Below are positions 53,792 through 63,922 of a stretch of DNA of 64,000 bases, piece after piece. The notes beneath the pieces were generated by a model. The model saw only the letters and a program-made list of their open reading frames with translations, had not been told where the DNA came from and made no database searches. The translations under genes were made by a program, and so were the position numbers. The stretch comes from Acanthamoeba lenticulata (Eukaryota > Discosea > Longamoebia > Acanthamoebidae): assembly GCA_002179805.1 (NCBI GenBank), contig NAVB01000246.1, positions 1-64,000 on the forward strand, written 5' to 3'. The number at the start of each line of letters is the position of its first letter. Positions within the stretch are counted from its first letter, which is position 1.

Positions 53792-56700
53792 ATGAATCGG
53801 GTTGATTGCATTCAGCATCGAATTAGAGACTCGGTGCGTGAAAGGCCCGAATCTTGTGCCTTGACGTACCTGCAAGCTCTTCCTGCCTCGCAATCGCAAG
53901 CATCGTTGGAAAGATGGACTTACCGCCAGATGTGGCGCACCGCCCGCGGGATTGCCAAGGCCCTGCGTCACCACGCCACGACCGCTCCTCCGCCACGTGA
54001 TGCACATGAGGGGCGCCGAGTGGGCGTCATGATTGACGAGGGCCCGTTGCTGCCCATCGTCGAGCTCGCCGTGGTTCTTGCTGAGATGGTTATTGTGCCT
54101 CTCGATGCTGCCGATCCGCGCGTGCGATTTGTCATCCAAGATGCTGCACCCCATTTCATCGTCGCCAAGGACGAGCGCACATCGCAGGTGGCTCTCGACG
54201 CCATCCGCGCATCTTCCTTGCTCGCCCCTCCGCCGGTTCTCATTGCTGCATCAACCTCTGTCGGGTCTGCCCAACTCGTTCATCTAAACGATGGAGATGC
54301 ACGCGGGCGATCACGCGCCCCCACCTCGCCAGACAGCGATGATGACGAAATTGGCGATGAAGATTTAATCTCGACAACGAAAGATGACCACGTGTCGCAC
54401 ATATTCTTCACATCGGGCAGCACGGGGCGACCGAAGGGCTGCGTGGTGAGCCACGGGGCGCTGCTGGCCTACTGCGAGGCCAAGCAACAGACCCACCAAG
54501 TCGGGCCCGACAGCATCTGCTTCGTGGCGTCGGCGCTCACCTTTGACCCGTCGCTGGGCGACTTTGTCTCGACCTGGTGCGCCGGCGGCGTTGTGGCCAC
54601 GGCCCCGCGCGCCCTCATCTTCTCGGCCCTGGGCCCGTGCCTCGCCGCCACCGCCGCCACCCACGTCCTCACCACGCCCTCGCTCTTTGCCACCGTCCCG
54701 CCTCCGCCGTCCTCGTCATCGACTTCGTCTTCACCCTTGTCCTTGTCATCGTTGAAGGTGGTGGCGTTGGGCGGCGAGCCGATGTCGCGCGAGATGATGC
54801 GGGCCTGGCTCCGCCCGGGCGGCGTCACGCAGTTGATCAACACCTACGGCGTGACCGAGTGCTGCGTGTACCAGGCCGTCGCGGTGCTGCGCGCCGACTC
54901 GCCCACGCCCCGCCTGCTGGGCGACCCGCTCCCCGGCACCCGCCTCCTCGTCATGCGCAGCCGCGGCCACGGCCACGAAGGCGACGACGGCGACGTCGTT
55001 GTGACCGAGTGCGCGGCGGACGTCATGCGGCCCGTGGCCGAGGGCAGCGGCGAGGAGGGCGAACTGTGGATCGCCGGCGCGCAGGTGGGCCAAGGCTACC
55101 TGGGCCTGCCGGAGCTCACGGCGCGCCGCTTCATCGACCACCCAACCCACGGCCGCTGCTTCCGGACGGGCGACCTCGTGGCCGCCTTCCCCGGCGGTGC
55201 GCCCGGCTGGCGCCTCGTGGGCCGCAGCGACGGCCAAGTCAAGGTCAGCGGCCAGCGCGTCGAGCTGGGCGAGGTCGAGGAGGCCCTGCTCGCCGTCGCC
55301 TCCCCGGGGCTGCTCCGCACGGCCGCTGTCGTGCTGTCGTCGGCCTTTTCGCCCGGCCGGCTCGTGGCCTTTTGCGTCCCGACAAACGTCGTCGTCGAGG
55401 CCGAGGCCGAGCTCGTGCTGGCCGAGCTGCTGCGGCTGCTGTGCGAAGAGCGGCTGCCGCGGCACATGGTGCCTGCCCGCTTCGTGTTTGTCGCGTCGGA
55501 CCTCCCGACGACGTCCACGGGCAAGGTCGCGCGCGCCCTCCTGGCCAAGCAGGCCCTCCCGCCGCTCCGCTCGGCGGCCTCGACCTCGACGGCGTCGTCC
55601 ACGATGGCCTGGGCTGCCGACGACACTGTCGACAACAATGACGTCAGCGGTAATGTCGACGGCCAAGGTGATCGTGAGGGCGATGGTGGTGACGAGATGT
55701 GGCGGGAGCTGGTGGCGGCGACGTGGGCCGGCGTGCTCGGGCTCGAGGGCCTCGTGCAGGCGCGGGCCAATGCACACTTTGCCGAGCTGGGCGGTGACTC
55801 GCTCGCGGCCCTCCGCGTGTGCCAGGCGCTCGCCGCGCAGGTTGCTGTGGGCAATGTGGCGCAGCCGCCGCAGCAGCAGCAGCCGAGACCAGGGCCCAAG
55901 GCCGGAGGCGCCAAGGCCAGCGGCGCCAAGGCGGCAGCCGACGAGTCGGCCAAGCCGGCGCCGGGCGAGTTTGGCGAGCTGTTGGGCCCGCTGGCCCCGG
56001 CCGAGCTCCTCAAGCGACCGCGGCTGTGGGACTTTGCGCGCCACCTCCGCGAGGCCTTTGGCGCCACCTCCCCCGACCAGCGCGCCACGTCTTCGTCGTC
56101 ATCCGCGATGCCGGCGACGGCCGCCGAGCAGCGCGAGGCTGACCTGCAGCGGCTGCTCTACCGGGCGGCAGCTGCGGGCGCTGAGGCCGTCGTGTGCCAC
56201 TTGCTGGACCACCGGCGTCTGTCGCCCGACGGGCGCGGAGGCGGCCACACGGCCAAGAGCGCCAGCGCGGCCAAGGGCTCCAAGGCTTCCTCTTCCTCTG
56301 TCTCTGCGGGGCCGCGGCGCTACCTGACGCCGCTCCACGTCGCGTGCGCCAATGGACACGTAGGCGTCGCGCGGGCGCTGCTGGCCCGCGGGGCGTCGGC
56401 CACCATCGCCGACCCGAGCGGCGTGCAGCCGGTCCACCTCGCCGCGCAAAAGGGCCCCGTCGAGCTGCTCGACGCGCTATTGACCGCCTCGAGCAGCTCA
56501 TCATCGTCCGGCTCGGGCCCGGCCAAGGGGGCTCGCGCCAACAAGGCGCAGACGACGGTGGCGGCCATCAACGTGGCCATGCTGCTGGCTCGAGACGACA
56601 ACCTCCAGACGGTGCTGCATCACGCGGCTCGCGCCGACGCGCCTGGCAAGGTCATGGACTACCTGCTCGCCAAGTGGACGACGACGTCAACGACTACGAC

Positions 56701-57010
56701 AACGGCCAAGGCCAAAGGCGGTGGCGGCAGTGGAGGCGCGAGCGTGGATTGTGTCGACAGGTGGCGACGAACGCCGTTGCACTGGGCGGTGGTCAACGGC
56801 CACCGGACGATGGTGGCCAAGCTGCTCGAGTGCGGGGCCGACCGCCGCCGCGAGGACGACAGGGGCGAGACGCCGCTGGCCATCGCCGAGCGGCGCGCCC
56901 GATGCGGCGCGCAGGAACGTCCGGAGGGAATGGGCGCCTCGGTCTTTGGCGACATCGCCAAGCTTCTGGGAGGCTCTGGCGCGACCAAACGCGTCTCGCA
57001 GTACGCTTGA
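53792..57010 (+). CDS. Adenylation (ANL)-carrier protein with C-terminal ankyrin repeats
   Basis: Single exon, 1072 aa. ANL core motifs in order: TSGSTGRPKG (about aa 208), NTYGVTE, ELWIAGAQVGQGY, CFRTGDL, GRSDGQVKVSGQRVELGE and STGKVAR with the A10 Lys. The enzyme should adenylate a carboxylic or amino acid. A carrier domain follows with the phosphopantetheine site LGGDSLAAL (Ser near aa 668). Instead of a condensation or reductase module, the C-terminus is a set of ankyrin repeats (YLTPLHVACANGHVGVARAL; VQPVHLAAQKGPVELLDAL; RTPLHWAVVNGHRTMVAKL), aa 840-1072. This is an NRPS-like, possibly single-module enzyme. Lack of introns over 3.2 kb and GC higher than its surroundings are unusual for this window. 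Substrate unknown. Confidence 0.88.
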   Translation: MNRVDCIQHRIRDSVRERPESCALTYLQALPASQSQASLERWTYRQMWRTARGIAKALRHHATTAPPPRDAHEGRRVGVMIDEGPLLPIVELAVVLAEMVIVPLDAADPRVRFVIQDAAPHFIVAKDERTSQVALDAIRASSLLAPPPVLIAASTSVGSAQLVHLNDGDARGRSRAPTSPDSDDDEIGDEDLISTTKDDHVSHIFFTSGSTGRPKGCVVSHGALLAYCEAKQQTHQVGPDSICFVASALTFDPSLGDFVSTWCAGGVVATAPRALIFSALGPCLAATAATHVLTTPSLFATVPPPPSSSSTSSSPLSLSSLKVVALGGEPMSREMMRAWLRPGGVTQLINTYGVTECCVYQAVAVLRADSPTPRLLGDPLPGTRLLVMRSRGHGHEGDDGDVVVTECAADVMRPVAEGSGEEGELWIAGAQVGQGYLGLPELTARRFIDHPTHGRCFRTGDLVAAFPGGAPGWRLVGRSDGQVKVSGQRVELGEVEEALLAVASPGLLRTAAVVLSSAFSPGRLVAFCVPTNVVVEAEAELVLAELLRLLCEERLPRHMVPARFVFVASDLPTTSTGKVARALLAKQALPPLRSAASTSTASSTMAWAADDTVDNNDVSGNVDGQGDREGDGGDEMWRELVAATWAGVLGLEGLVQARANAHFAELGGDSLAALRVCQALAAQVAVGNVAQPPQQQQPRPGPKAGGAKASGAKAAADESAKPAPGEFGELLGPLAPAELLKRPRLWDFARHLREAFGATSPDQRATSSSSSAMPATAAEQREADLQRLLYRAAAAGAEAVVCHLLDHRRLSPDGRGGGHTAKSASAAKGSKASSSSVSAGPRRYLTPLHVACANGHVGVARALLARGASATIADPSGVQPVHLAAQKGPVELLDALLTASSSSSSSGSGPAKGARANKAQTTVAAINVAMLLARDDNLQTVLHHAARADAPGKVMDYLLAKWTTTSTTTTTAKAKGGGGSGGASVDCVDRWRRTPLHWAVVNGHRTMVAKLLECGADRRREDDRGETPLAIAERRARCGAQERPEGMGASVFGDIAKLLGGSGATKRVSQYA

Positions 57011-57060
57011 CGACAATTAAAAAATATACACCATTTTTCTTGAGCGAAGGAGAGAAGAAG

Positions 57061-57558
57061 ATGGCAGCACCAACAACTGTAGACGACCTCATCGAGGAGC
57101 TTACGTCGGACCACTCATGCGGCCTGTGTCTTGCTGTGTGTCGTCGCTGGCGCCGCGCTGCCTTGTCTACCAACGCCGGTGCTGTCCGGGTCCTCGGCGC
57201 GGTGGCGAAGCAACACTTCGGCCGGCGCACTGCGCGTGCCGGATGGCTTAGCGTGCTTCAGTGGGCGCGTGTCAATGGCTGCCCATGGAACGAGTCCACC
57301 TGCGTCTTTGGAGCCCAGGGAGGCCACCTGGAGGTTGTCCAGTGGGCGCGTGCCAACGGCTGTCCGTGGGGCAAAGAAGTGTTCGTCAATGCGGCCATAG
57401 CCGGGAATGTGGAGTTGCTCGAGTGGGCTCGCGCCAACGGCTGCCCGTGGGATGACGGCATCCGCTTCTGCAACAAGGTCTCGCCAGAGAACGGATGTGG
57501 TCCGAGTGAACAACAGAATGTCGTTGTCAATCGCACCATTACCGCGCAGCTTTTCTGA
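57061..57558 (+). CDS. NGCPW-type ankyrin-like repeat protein
   Basis: Single exon, 165 aa. An F-box-like N-terminus (TTVDDLIEELTSDHSCGLCL, AVCRRWRRAAL) precedes three repeats of the form VLQWARVNGCPW, VVQWARANGCPW and LLEWARANGCPW, each preceded by GGHLE or AGNVE. This family is greatly expanded in Acanthamoeba and its giant viruses. The last 35 aa diverge from the repeat, so the gene may be a shortened member. It starts 50 bp after the adenylation gene stops. The pseudogene at 20805-21410 is a close relative. Confidence 0.75.
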   Translation: MAAPTTVDDLIEELTSDHSCGLCLAVCRRWRRAALSTNAGAVRVLGAVAKQHFGRRTARAGWLSVLQWARVNGCPWNESTCVFGAQGGHLEVVQWARANGCPWGKEVFVNAAIAGNVELLEWARANGCPWDDGIRFCNKVSPENGCGPSEQQNVVVNRTITAQLF

Positions 57559-57913
57559 AGACATTTACGCTCTGGACCTTTTCTGTGTGTGGGTCCACGC
57601 TCAGTACCAGTCCCGGAAGAGGTGTGGCTTTCTTTCACGCTCATATCACCCACAAATAAAGAGGGATGATGACCACCCCCCCCCCCTTGGGGAGGGGCTC
57701 AGTAAGTTTCACTCCTCTTCCGGAAGGTTTTTTTCTTGTTTTCTTTGACAAGTCAAAGGGATTAACTCCTGGACGCTGCCTACGAGGAGAAGCTTACCAC
57801 TAGAAGAATCTAATGCACATCGTCAAGCTGGCAATGCACGGTTGGCCATGTTGTGGTGAGCATTGCTCATTCATGTTACAAAATAAATAAAGAAACGCGC
57901 CAAATGGTGCGCG
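57559..57913. other. Convergent intergenic region
   Basis: About 355 bp between two converging genes, with a C-run near 57677. It fits two 3' flanks. No gene seen. Confidence 0.35.
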
Positions 57914-58693
57914 CTACAGCTTCTTGAGGAGCTCGACCACTTTGTCATGGCCATTCTTGAGGGCTTCCTCGTAGGCCGTGCGCCCGTTAAACTTGACCCT
58001 GGCCTTGGCCTTGTGCTGGCAGAGCAGGTACACGATGGCGTGGTGGCCTTTGGACGCCGCGATCCAGAGCGGCGTCGCCGTCCCCTTGCTCTTTGGGTTC
58101 GCCAGCGCACCTGCCCATTCATTTTTTATTTCATTTTATTTTATGTTAGTTTAATGATATTTTTTAAATTAAATTATGATACATCACTTGATATGTAAAG
58201 CATGTTATAATATAAACGGCGGAATACACACCGTTCTTGAGCAAGAGGGCGCAGATGTCGTAGTGGCCCTGTGCGCATGTGATGAACAGCGGCGACAGGC
58301 CCGCCTTGGTCGTGTAGTTGATTCTGCGCGCGCCCGACACGTGTGGTGATCATGTTGGCAAAAAACACAAACAAACAAATGAAAATACATTTGTAAATGT
58401 ATAGATAAAAATAAATATAAATATTATAAACAAAATAGCACGCGGTCGCCGTACTGCGCCCCGGCGTCGATGAGCATCGAGCAGATCTCCCAGTTGCCGC
58501 TCCGGGCTGCCGCGCAGAGGGGCGTCAGGTGCGTCGTCCTTTCGCACACCTCCACCTGCGCAAATTATTATTCTTTGCTTTTCTCTTTTAATGTGCTTTG
58601 GCCATTATTATTATTATTGAATTGAGCTGGTGGCCTTTCGGCAACAGCCAATTCATTTCGGGTTTGCAGGCTCACCGGGGAAGCACAACCCAT
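57914..58693 (-). CDS. Acylated small ankyrin protein (MGC start)
   Basis: Exons 58693-58676, 58555-58455, 58323-58232, 58110-57914; 135 aa. The first exon is 18 nt and encodes MGCASP, a combined N-myristoylation (Gly2) and palmitoylation (Cys3) signal. The rest is three to four ankyrin repeats: TTHLTPLCAAARSGNWEICS, GAQINYTTKAGLSPLF, TATPLWIAASKGHHAIVYLL, RTAYEEALKNGHDKVVELL. Each join restores repeat consensus. Likely a membrane-tethered adaptor. Confidence 0.75.
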
Positions 58694-59107
58694 CGCTGAA
58701 GCTCTCCTAGCGAACGCGGCGGGTCACTTCAAAGGCACAAAGACCCCCTTCGTCCAGGCCTTTCTATCCTGGTGTGCTTTGTACAGGCGGGTCGCGACCC
58801 ATTTGGGCCTCCTCCATCCCTCCGTTCAATCCGCACGTGACGAGCAAGTCGCGAAGACCCCGCGCCGGTAGGCGGCAAACAGAAAGAAAGCACGAAAAGC
58901 GGCCGTTACAGCCACTTTTAGTTTGTTGTGCTTCGACGGCGGTGTGTGCGCAGCCAAACGGCCAACATCGCTTCGCGGGGTGTTTGTCTTCACCAACTCA
59001 TTCGTCCTCTTCTCTACTGCATCTACGGGGACTGAAATCGAACAAACATCACTGGGTTTAATTCATTTCGTTGTTCAATGTCACGACGGGCAGACAAACC
59101 CGTTGGT
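58694..59107. other. Divergent intergenic region, ankyrin and Rho genes
   Basis: About 415 bp. No supported gene, repeat or RNA; presumed to contain the two promoters. Confidence 0.35.
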
Positions 59108-60393
59108 ATGCAAGCCATCAAATGCGTTGTCGTAGGTATGGTCCACTTACCACCTTCTCCCCCCCCCCTCTCCTCTTCGCCCGACATCCATTCTTTGATT
59201 CAGCCATTTTAAAAGATGCAATCGTTTCGTTTGTGCAGGAGATGGTGCCGTGGGCAAGACCTGCATGCTCATGTCCTTTGCAAACAACGTCTTCCCACAA
59301 GAGTACCCTTTCCGCCCCTTGTCTTCGTTTTCGTTCTTTCGTTTCCTTTCCTTTTTCAAGAAGGATGGAGCCCCCTTTCACTTGGTTGACAATACCTTGA
59401 TTCATTGATTTTCGCGGCTCTTTCATGATCGTGCAAGGAGCTCTCAATCAACCCTTTTTTCAAATTCACAACTTTGAATTCGAATGCCATCTTTTTTGCG
59501 CCTGATGAGCTGACGTTTCATTCACCACGCTTCCATCCAGATACATTCCAACGGTTTTTGACAACTACAACACGGCCATCATGGTGGACGACTCGCCCTA
59601 CAACCTCGGGTACGGCCTCCTGTGCCACCTCGACTCTTTGACGAGTCTGTCATCGTTGGTCGACTTCGAACCGTCTGCTGCTGTCGCGGGCTGTGACTAA
59701 ACGCGGACGGCAGGCTGTGGGATACGGCCGGGCAGGAGGAGTACGACCGATTGCGGGCGCTCTGCTATCCCCAGACCGACGTCTTCCTCATCTGCTTCTC
59801 CCTCGTCACCCCGAGCTCCTTCGAGAACGTCCGACTCAGGGTACGTCCCTTCGTGGAACACATCTCGTGCGGCCGCAACTGACACGGGACATGGTTCGTC
59901 CCTCTCGCGCACGCGCGCGTGTGTGCAGTGGCAGCCGGAGCTGGCCACGCACTGCCCGACGGTGCCGTTCATCCTGGTGGGCCTCAAGGTCGACCTCCGG
60001 GAGGACCCCTCCGCCCTCGAGACCCTTCACAAGCAGAAGCTCGCCCCCATCGCCACCGACGAGGTTCCTCCTCCTCTTCCTCCTCCTTCACCACCCACAA
60101 CCATCACCTTGCTCCTTCATGGCCATCGTTCGTCTGGCTCACGTTGGGCTCGGGTGAACGCGCAGGGTCGGAGGCTGGCGCAGGAGCTCGGGGCCGCGGC
60201 CTACGCCGAGTGCTCGGCCATGACGCAAAAGGGCCTGAAGACGGTCTTTGACGAGGCGACGCGAGCCGTGCTCAAGAGGCGAGCGGCGGCCGCGGCGGCC
60301 GAGGAGCAGATGCGGCGGGACTCAGTGGCAGCGCCTGTCCCGCCGCCCAGCCGGCCGCCGCCCAAGAAGGAGGGCTGCTGCCTCCTCAGCTGA
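59108..60393 (+). CDS. Rho/Rac-family small GTPase
   Basis: Exons 59108-59135, 59239-59302, 59541-59609, 59714-59840, 59929-60063, 60166-60393; 216 aa. P-loop GDGAVGKTC, switch [10 protein letters not shown] with the effector Thr, switch [15 protein letters not shown] with the catalytic Gln, base motif LKVDLRED, and the Rho insert helix ([20 protein letters not shown]). SAM is present in [10 protein letters not shown]. The C-terminus ends CCLLS, a CaaX box preceded by a Cys that could be palmitoylated. An Ala/Glu stretch and Pro-rich [10 protein letters not shown] segment before it make the tail about 20 aa longer than Rac1. It could activate the CRIB kinase at 319. Confidence 0.93.
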
Positions 60394-60612
60394 GGAGGAG
60401 ACCTGGTCGTCCTCCATCCCCTATCCTCAGGTGACGACGGTGGTGATGCTATATTGAGAGGAGAGACGAAGAAGAGCCAAGTAGAGAAGGAGGTGAATGA
60501 AGAAGAACGATGATGAAGAAGAAGAAGAAGATGATGAAGGTGATGGAAGATAATGATCATGTATTATGTACAGAGGAAGGACGCGCGCCCGGCGCGCCAA
60601 CGAGCCCAACAT

Positions 60613-61380
60613 TCACTCACTCGCCATCACGGGACCACATTCTTCGCGTGTCTGCGCGCCAAAGAGGAGCGCGTTGACCGTCGCGACGGGCAGGTCGCAC
60701 AGGGGCGGCACGTCGCTCGAGCCCAACGTTTCTCCCGGATGCTGGTGCAGCTGGCCGAAGGCCGCCCGGCGGCGTAGGAGGGCCTCGACCAGGACCGCGC
60801 CGTCCCGCGTGCCCTCGGCGGGCGCCACCGTGTGCTCGTCTGCCGAGAGGACGAGAAAGTGGGGAGGAGATGAGGAAGGTGATGACGGGGCAAGGATGAA
60901 GGACGAGACAGAGAGTACCGACGAGGGTGGTGCGGGCGTCGAGGGGCGTGCTGAGGGCCCAGTTGAGAGCCGAGTAGAAGAGGAACTGGAAGAAGAGGTA
61001 GCTCACGCACAACCACGCCGGGAATGCCGACGCCCAGTACCTGCCGAAGTCGTTCTAGTTGTTGCCTCGTCGGTGGGGATGAGGTGCGGGTGGCAGAAGA
61101 CGTACTTGGAGGGATAGTAGGTGACCCCGAGCCACTCGAGCCACTCCTCGGGGAGGAAGGCCCACAACACGTACGCCACTGCGCACCGAGTCGTGAGGGA
61201 GGGGCAAACAAAGAACACAAGGCTACACGGGTAAGAAGGTGCACCAAAAGTGAGGCCTGTTGCTATCCACGCAACAAAACCGTAGACCTCCACGTTACCG
61301 CCTCTTTTCTCCTGCGTGGGCTGCGGTGACTCGGTCAGACTGGGCGAGGAGTCGTGGCCTCGTTCATCTCGCAGCTCCAT
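60613..61380 (-). CDS. PIGP: PIG-P, GPI-GlcNAc transferase subunit
   Basis: Exons 61380-61245, 61178-61106, 61040-60919, 60839-60613; 185 aa. The Pfam PIG-P pattern is clear: VEVYGFVAWIATGLTF (first helix), VAYVLWAFLPEEWLEWLG, VTYYPSKYWASAFPAW and a second helix (CVSYLFFQFLFYSALNWAL). A conserved C-terminal strand follows (VPPLCDLPVATVNALLFG). It is a subunit of the ER enzyme that adds GlcNAc to phosphatidylinositol, the first step of GPI-anchor synthesis. Length fits the family. It starts only 75 bp from the TRAF7-like gene. Confidence 0.9.
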
Positions 61381-61455
61381 CCTTCGCGTGGTTGGAAAGA
61401 GAAATTGTTTTTTCCTTTTGCTTTCCGCTTCATTCTTTGTTGAAAAGCGAAGAAG
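61381..61455. promoter_or_regulatory. 75-bp divergent promoter, PIG-P and RING/WD40 gene
   Basis: Only 75 bp separate the two start codons. A T-rich stretch (gttttttccttttgctttcc) occupies the middle. Both promoters and leaders must fit here or lie inside the opposing genes. Confidence 0.5.
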
Positions 61456-63391
61456 ATGGAGAGGACGACGTCCTCAAGCAGCAACGGCTTCAGAGATGGG
61501 CCGACCACGGAGCACGACGAGCTCCTTACCTCTGCCAAGTCCACATCGCACGTTAGGGGCGCGAAAAAGAAGAGCCCCCTGCTCGTTTCGCACCTGAGTG
61601 ATCCAAAAATCGCCAAGATGAGTTCGGGCTCGGCTATTCCCCTCAACACCAAGCATCAAAGTGGGTCCCCCGTGCTGAGCCCCGCGCCAATAAGACGGGC
61701 TCCCGTCAAGTGGAAGATGGGCAGCGCCGCCGCCTACCCACTGCGAGTGGCGTCGTCATCAAACATCAGCTGGAGCGCGAGTAGCGTCGCAAGCGGCACA
61801 AGTGACTTCGGCAGCTTTGAAGATGAAGAGAGGGAGCTCAGTGGGGTGGATACCGACTACTACGACGACATCGATGACGACGCACCGCTGCTCTTCGCCA
61901 CGCCCCCCTCCGAGATGCTGCGTTGCCCGCTACACGGAGGCCTGCTGGCCGACCCGGTCAACACGCCTTGTGGCCACTCTTTCTGCCGTTCGTGCGTCCT
62001 GGAGGCCACCAAAGCGACGGGCGGCCTCGTGCCCTGCCCCATTGATGGCGCCCCGCTAGATGCAGAACACATCTTCCCCAATCTCGCCCTAGCCGGCCAT
62101 TTACGCGAGCTCCCCATTCGGTGCCGCTACGGCGTCAAACGAGTAGACGGGGGTGAAGACGGGGACGAGCACACCCATCAACAGAATGCGCAGTTCGTGC
62201 CCGACCCCGACGGCTGCCCCGAGGTCATCGCCCTCGGCGCCCGTCGCCAGCACGAAGCTGCCTGTCTCTACGCGCCGGCCCGCTGTCCCTACTGCGACGC
62301 TGCCTCCCTGCGCCGCATGAACGTGGCCGAGCACGCCCGCGTCTGCGCGCACATTCCATGCCCCCAACGGGCCTACGGCTGCGCCTTTACAGGGTCCGAG
62401 CGCGAGATCGAGGCCCACCGCCGCACCTGCGTCTACGAAGCCCTTCGCGGCTTCCTCGCCCGCTACGACGAGGAACGGGCTGCCATGGGCCGCCGCTTGC
62501 GCGAACAGCGCCAGGAGAACATCGCCCTGCGCGAGACCGTGGCCCAGCTTGCCCTACGCGTGCAGGAGCTCGTTGCCGTTTTGGAGACCAAGACAGGTAA
62601 GTCCCCCTGGTGCTCGTGTCACGCCGCGTAATGCTGATGTCAGCTGACATCACGCACAGCGCACTACGACGCGACGCTCCAGCACTTGGCCGAGGCGCGG
62701 CCGGGCATGTCATCGGCGGGGGCAGTGGCTGCGCGCCCAATGTCGGCGGGCGCGATGCGACCGCCCATGCGGTCCGGCCTCCGGCCACCCTCGCGAGGCG
62801 AGGGCATTGTCGGGCTCTCGCCTTCGCCCTCGTCGACCGCCCTCTTGGCGTCCGCGCCCGCCACAGCCCCGGCGCCGCTCCTGGTCCGCGAGCGGGCCGC
62901 CACCACAGCCGTGGTCTCCTCGGCCTCTCCGATGGCGGGCGGCAGCGCTGATGGCTCCGCTGAGGCTCTTGCCGCTGAGGCCATCGCGGCGGGCGACGCG
63001 CATAGCTTCAAGCTCAAGGGCGAGTTCCTCGGGCATGAGGTGAACGCCTACGCCATCATAGTCCCTCTGCATTCCAGACATACCAACCATACCAACTATT
63101 CATTTGTGTCGCGAGCAGGGGCCGGTGCTGTCGCTGGCGGTGAGCAAGAAGCAACAGATCCTGATCAGCGGCTCGGCCGACAAGACGATTCGGGTTAGTC
63201 CGTCGGCGCTTCATCCGCCCTCCTCCTCACTTGACAATGAAAGTGACGTCGGCGGGTGGATTGGGTGGCAGATATGGGACCTGGGCACGCTCAAGCTGCG
63301 GCATACGCTGGTCGGGCACGATGATGGCGTGCGCGCCGTGGTGGTCGTCGGCCGCAAGCTCATCAGCGGCTCTGCCGACAAGACCATCCGG
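61456..63391 (+). CDS. TRAF7-like RING/TRAF-finger/WD40 protein, WD part truncated
   Basis: Exons 61456-62596, 62660-63039, 63119-63193, 63272-63391; 572 aa up to the break. A disordered acidic N-terminus leads to a RING finger: CPLHGGLLADPVNTPCGHSF, CRSC and PCPIDG. Two TRAF-type zinc fingers follow (HEAACLYAPARCPYCDA; HARVCAHIPCPQRAYGC), then a coiled coil (LREQRQENIALRETVAQLAL). WD40 repeats begin FLGHE|GPVLSLAVS, SGSADKTIR|IWDLGTLKL and SGSADKTIR. This is the TRAF7 order (RING, zf-TRAF, coiled coil, seven WD40 blades), but only about two blades are present before the sequence changes to a different family after 63391. Expected role: E3 ubiquitin ligase in stress signalling. Confidence 0.78.
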
Positions 63392-63433
63392 GTGCTTACC
63401 GTTTTTATGTTGATTTTTTGTTACGCCGTGCAG

Positions 63434-63922
63434 GGTGCGGGACTGCGTGGCGCTGGCGGAGGAGGCGCTTAAGAACGGATGCGCGGTGGTGATTGGTCTG
63501 TTCTCCACGGGCGAGAGCGTCATGGAGAACCAAGTGGGCGATGAGACCGACGAGATCGACTCGGCGCCCAACCTACTCCTCCGCCGCCTCATCGAAGAAC
63601 GGTTGGCTTGACCCCTGCCCATTTACTTACTCACGCACGAGTTGATCTCATCATTACCGTGCGCATAACTCAGATTCCCGACCGAGGTCCACGAGACGGG
63701 CGAGCCCATGCCCAAATGGGTGGCCAAGAAGAAGGAATACCTCAAGCGCGTACGGGACAGCTGCTGCTCGCCTCGGCTAGGCCTGGTCTGGCTCATGTGT
63801 CTAACGCGTGACTTTGGGGCTCGGCGGGTGAACGCAGTTGGAGAAGATCGAGCTGCCGGCCAACCCGCTGGATGATCTCATCGACAAGCTTGGTGGCACC
63901 AAGAAGGTTTCCGAGATGACTG
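63434..63922 (+). CDS. Strawberry-notch-type helicase C-terminal exons (3' partial)
   Basis: Exons about 63434-63601, 63674-63749 and 63838-63922, running off the right edge. The peptide reads VALAEEALKNGCAVVIGLFS then TGES, followed by FPTEVHETGEPMPKW and IELPANPLDDLIDKLGGTKK then VSEMTG. This matches the strawberry-notch (SBNO) C-terminal helicase region (pattern VVIGLQSTGE and LPPNPLDELIDQLGG). The first exon is out of phase with the preceding WD40 exon: a phase 0 join would stop at 63470-63472. So it is either a separate gene whose first part is missing, or the product of a break between two genes. Confidence 0.7.

Noticed and set aside
54746..56044. 432-codon minus-strand frame opposite the adenylation gene
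   Set aside because: The sense strand carries all ANL motifs; the antisense frame is Arg/Ala/Gly-rich noise in very GC-rich DNA.
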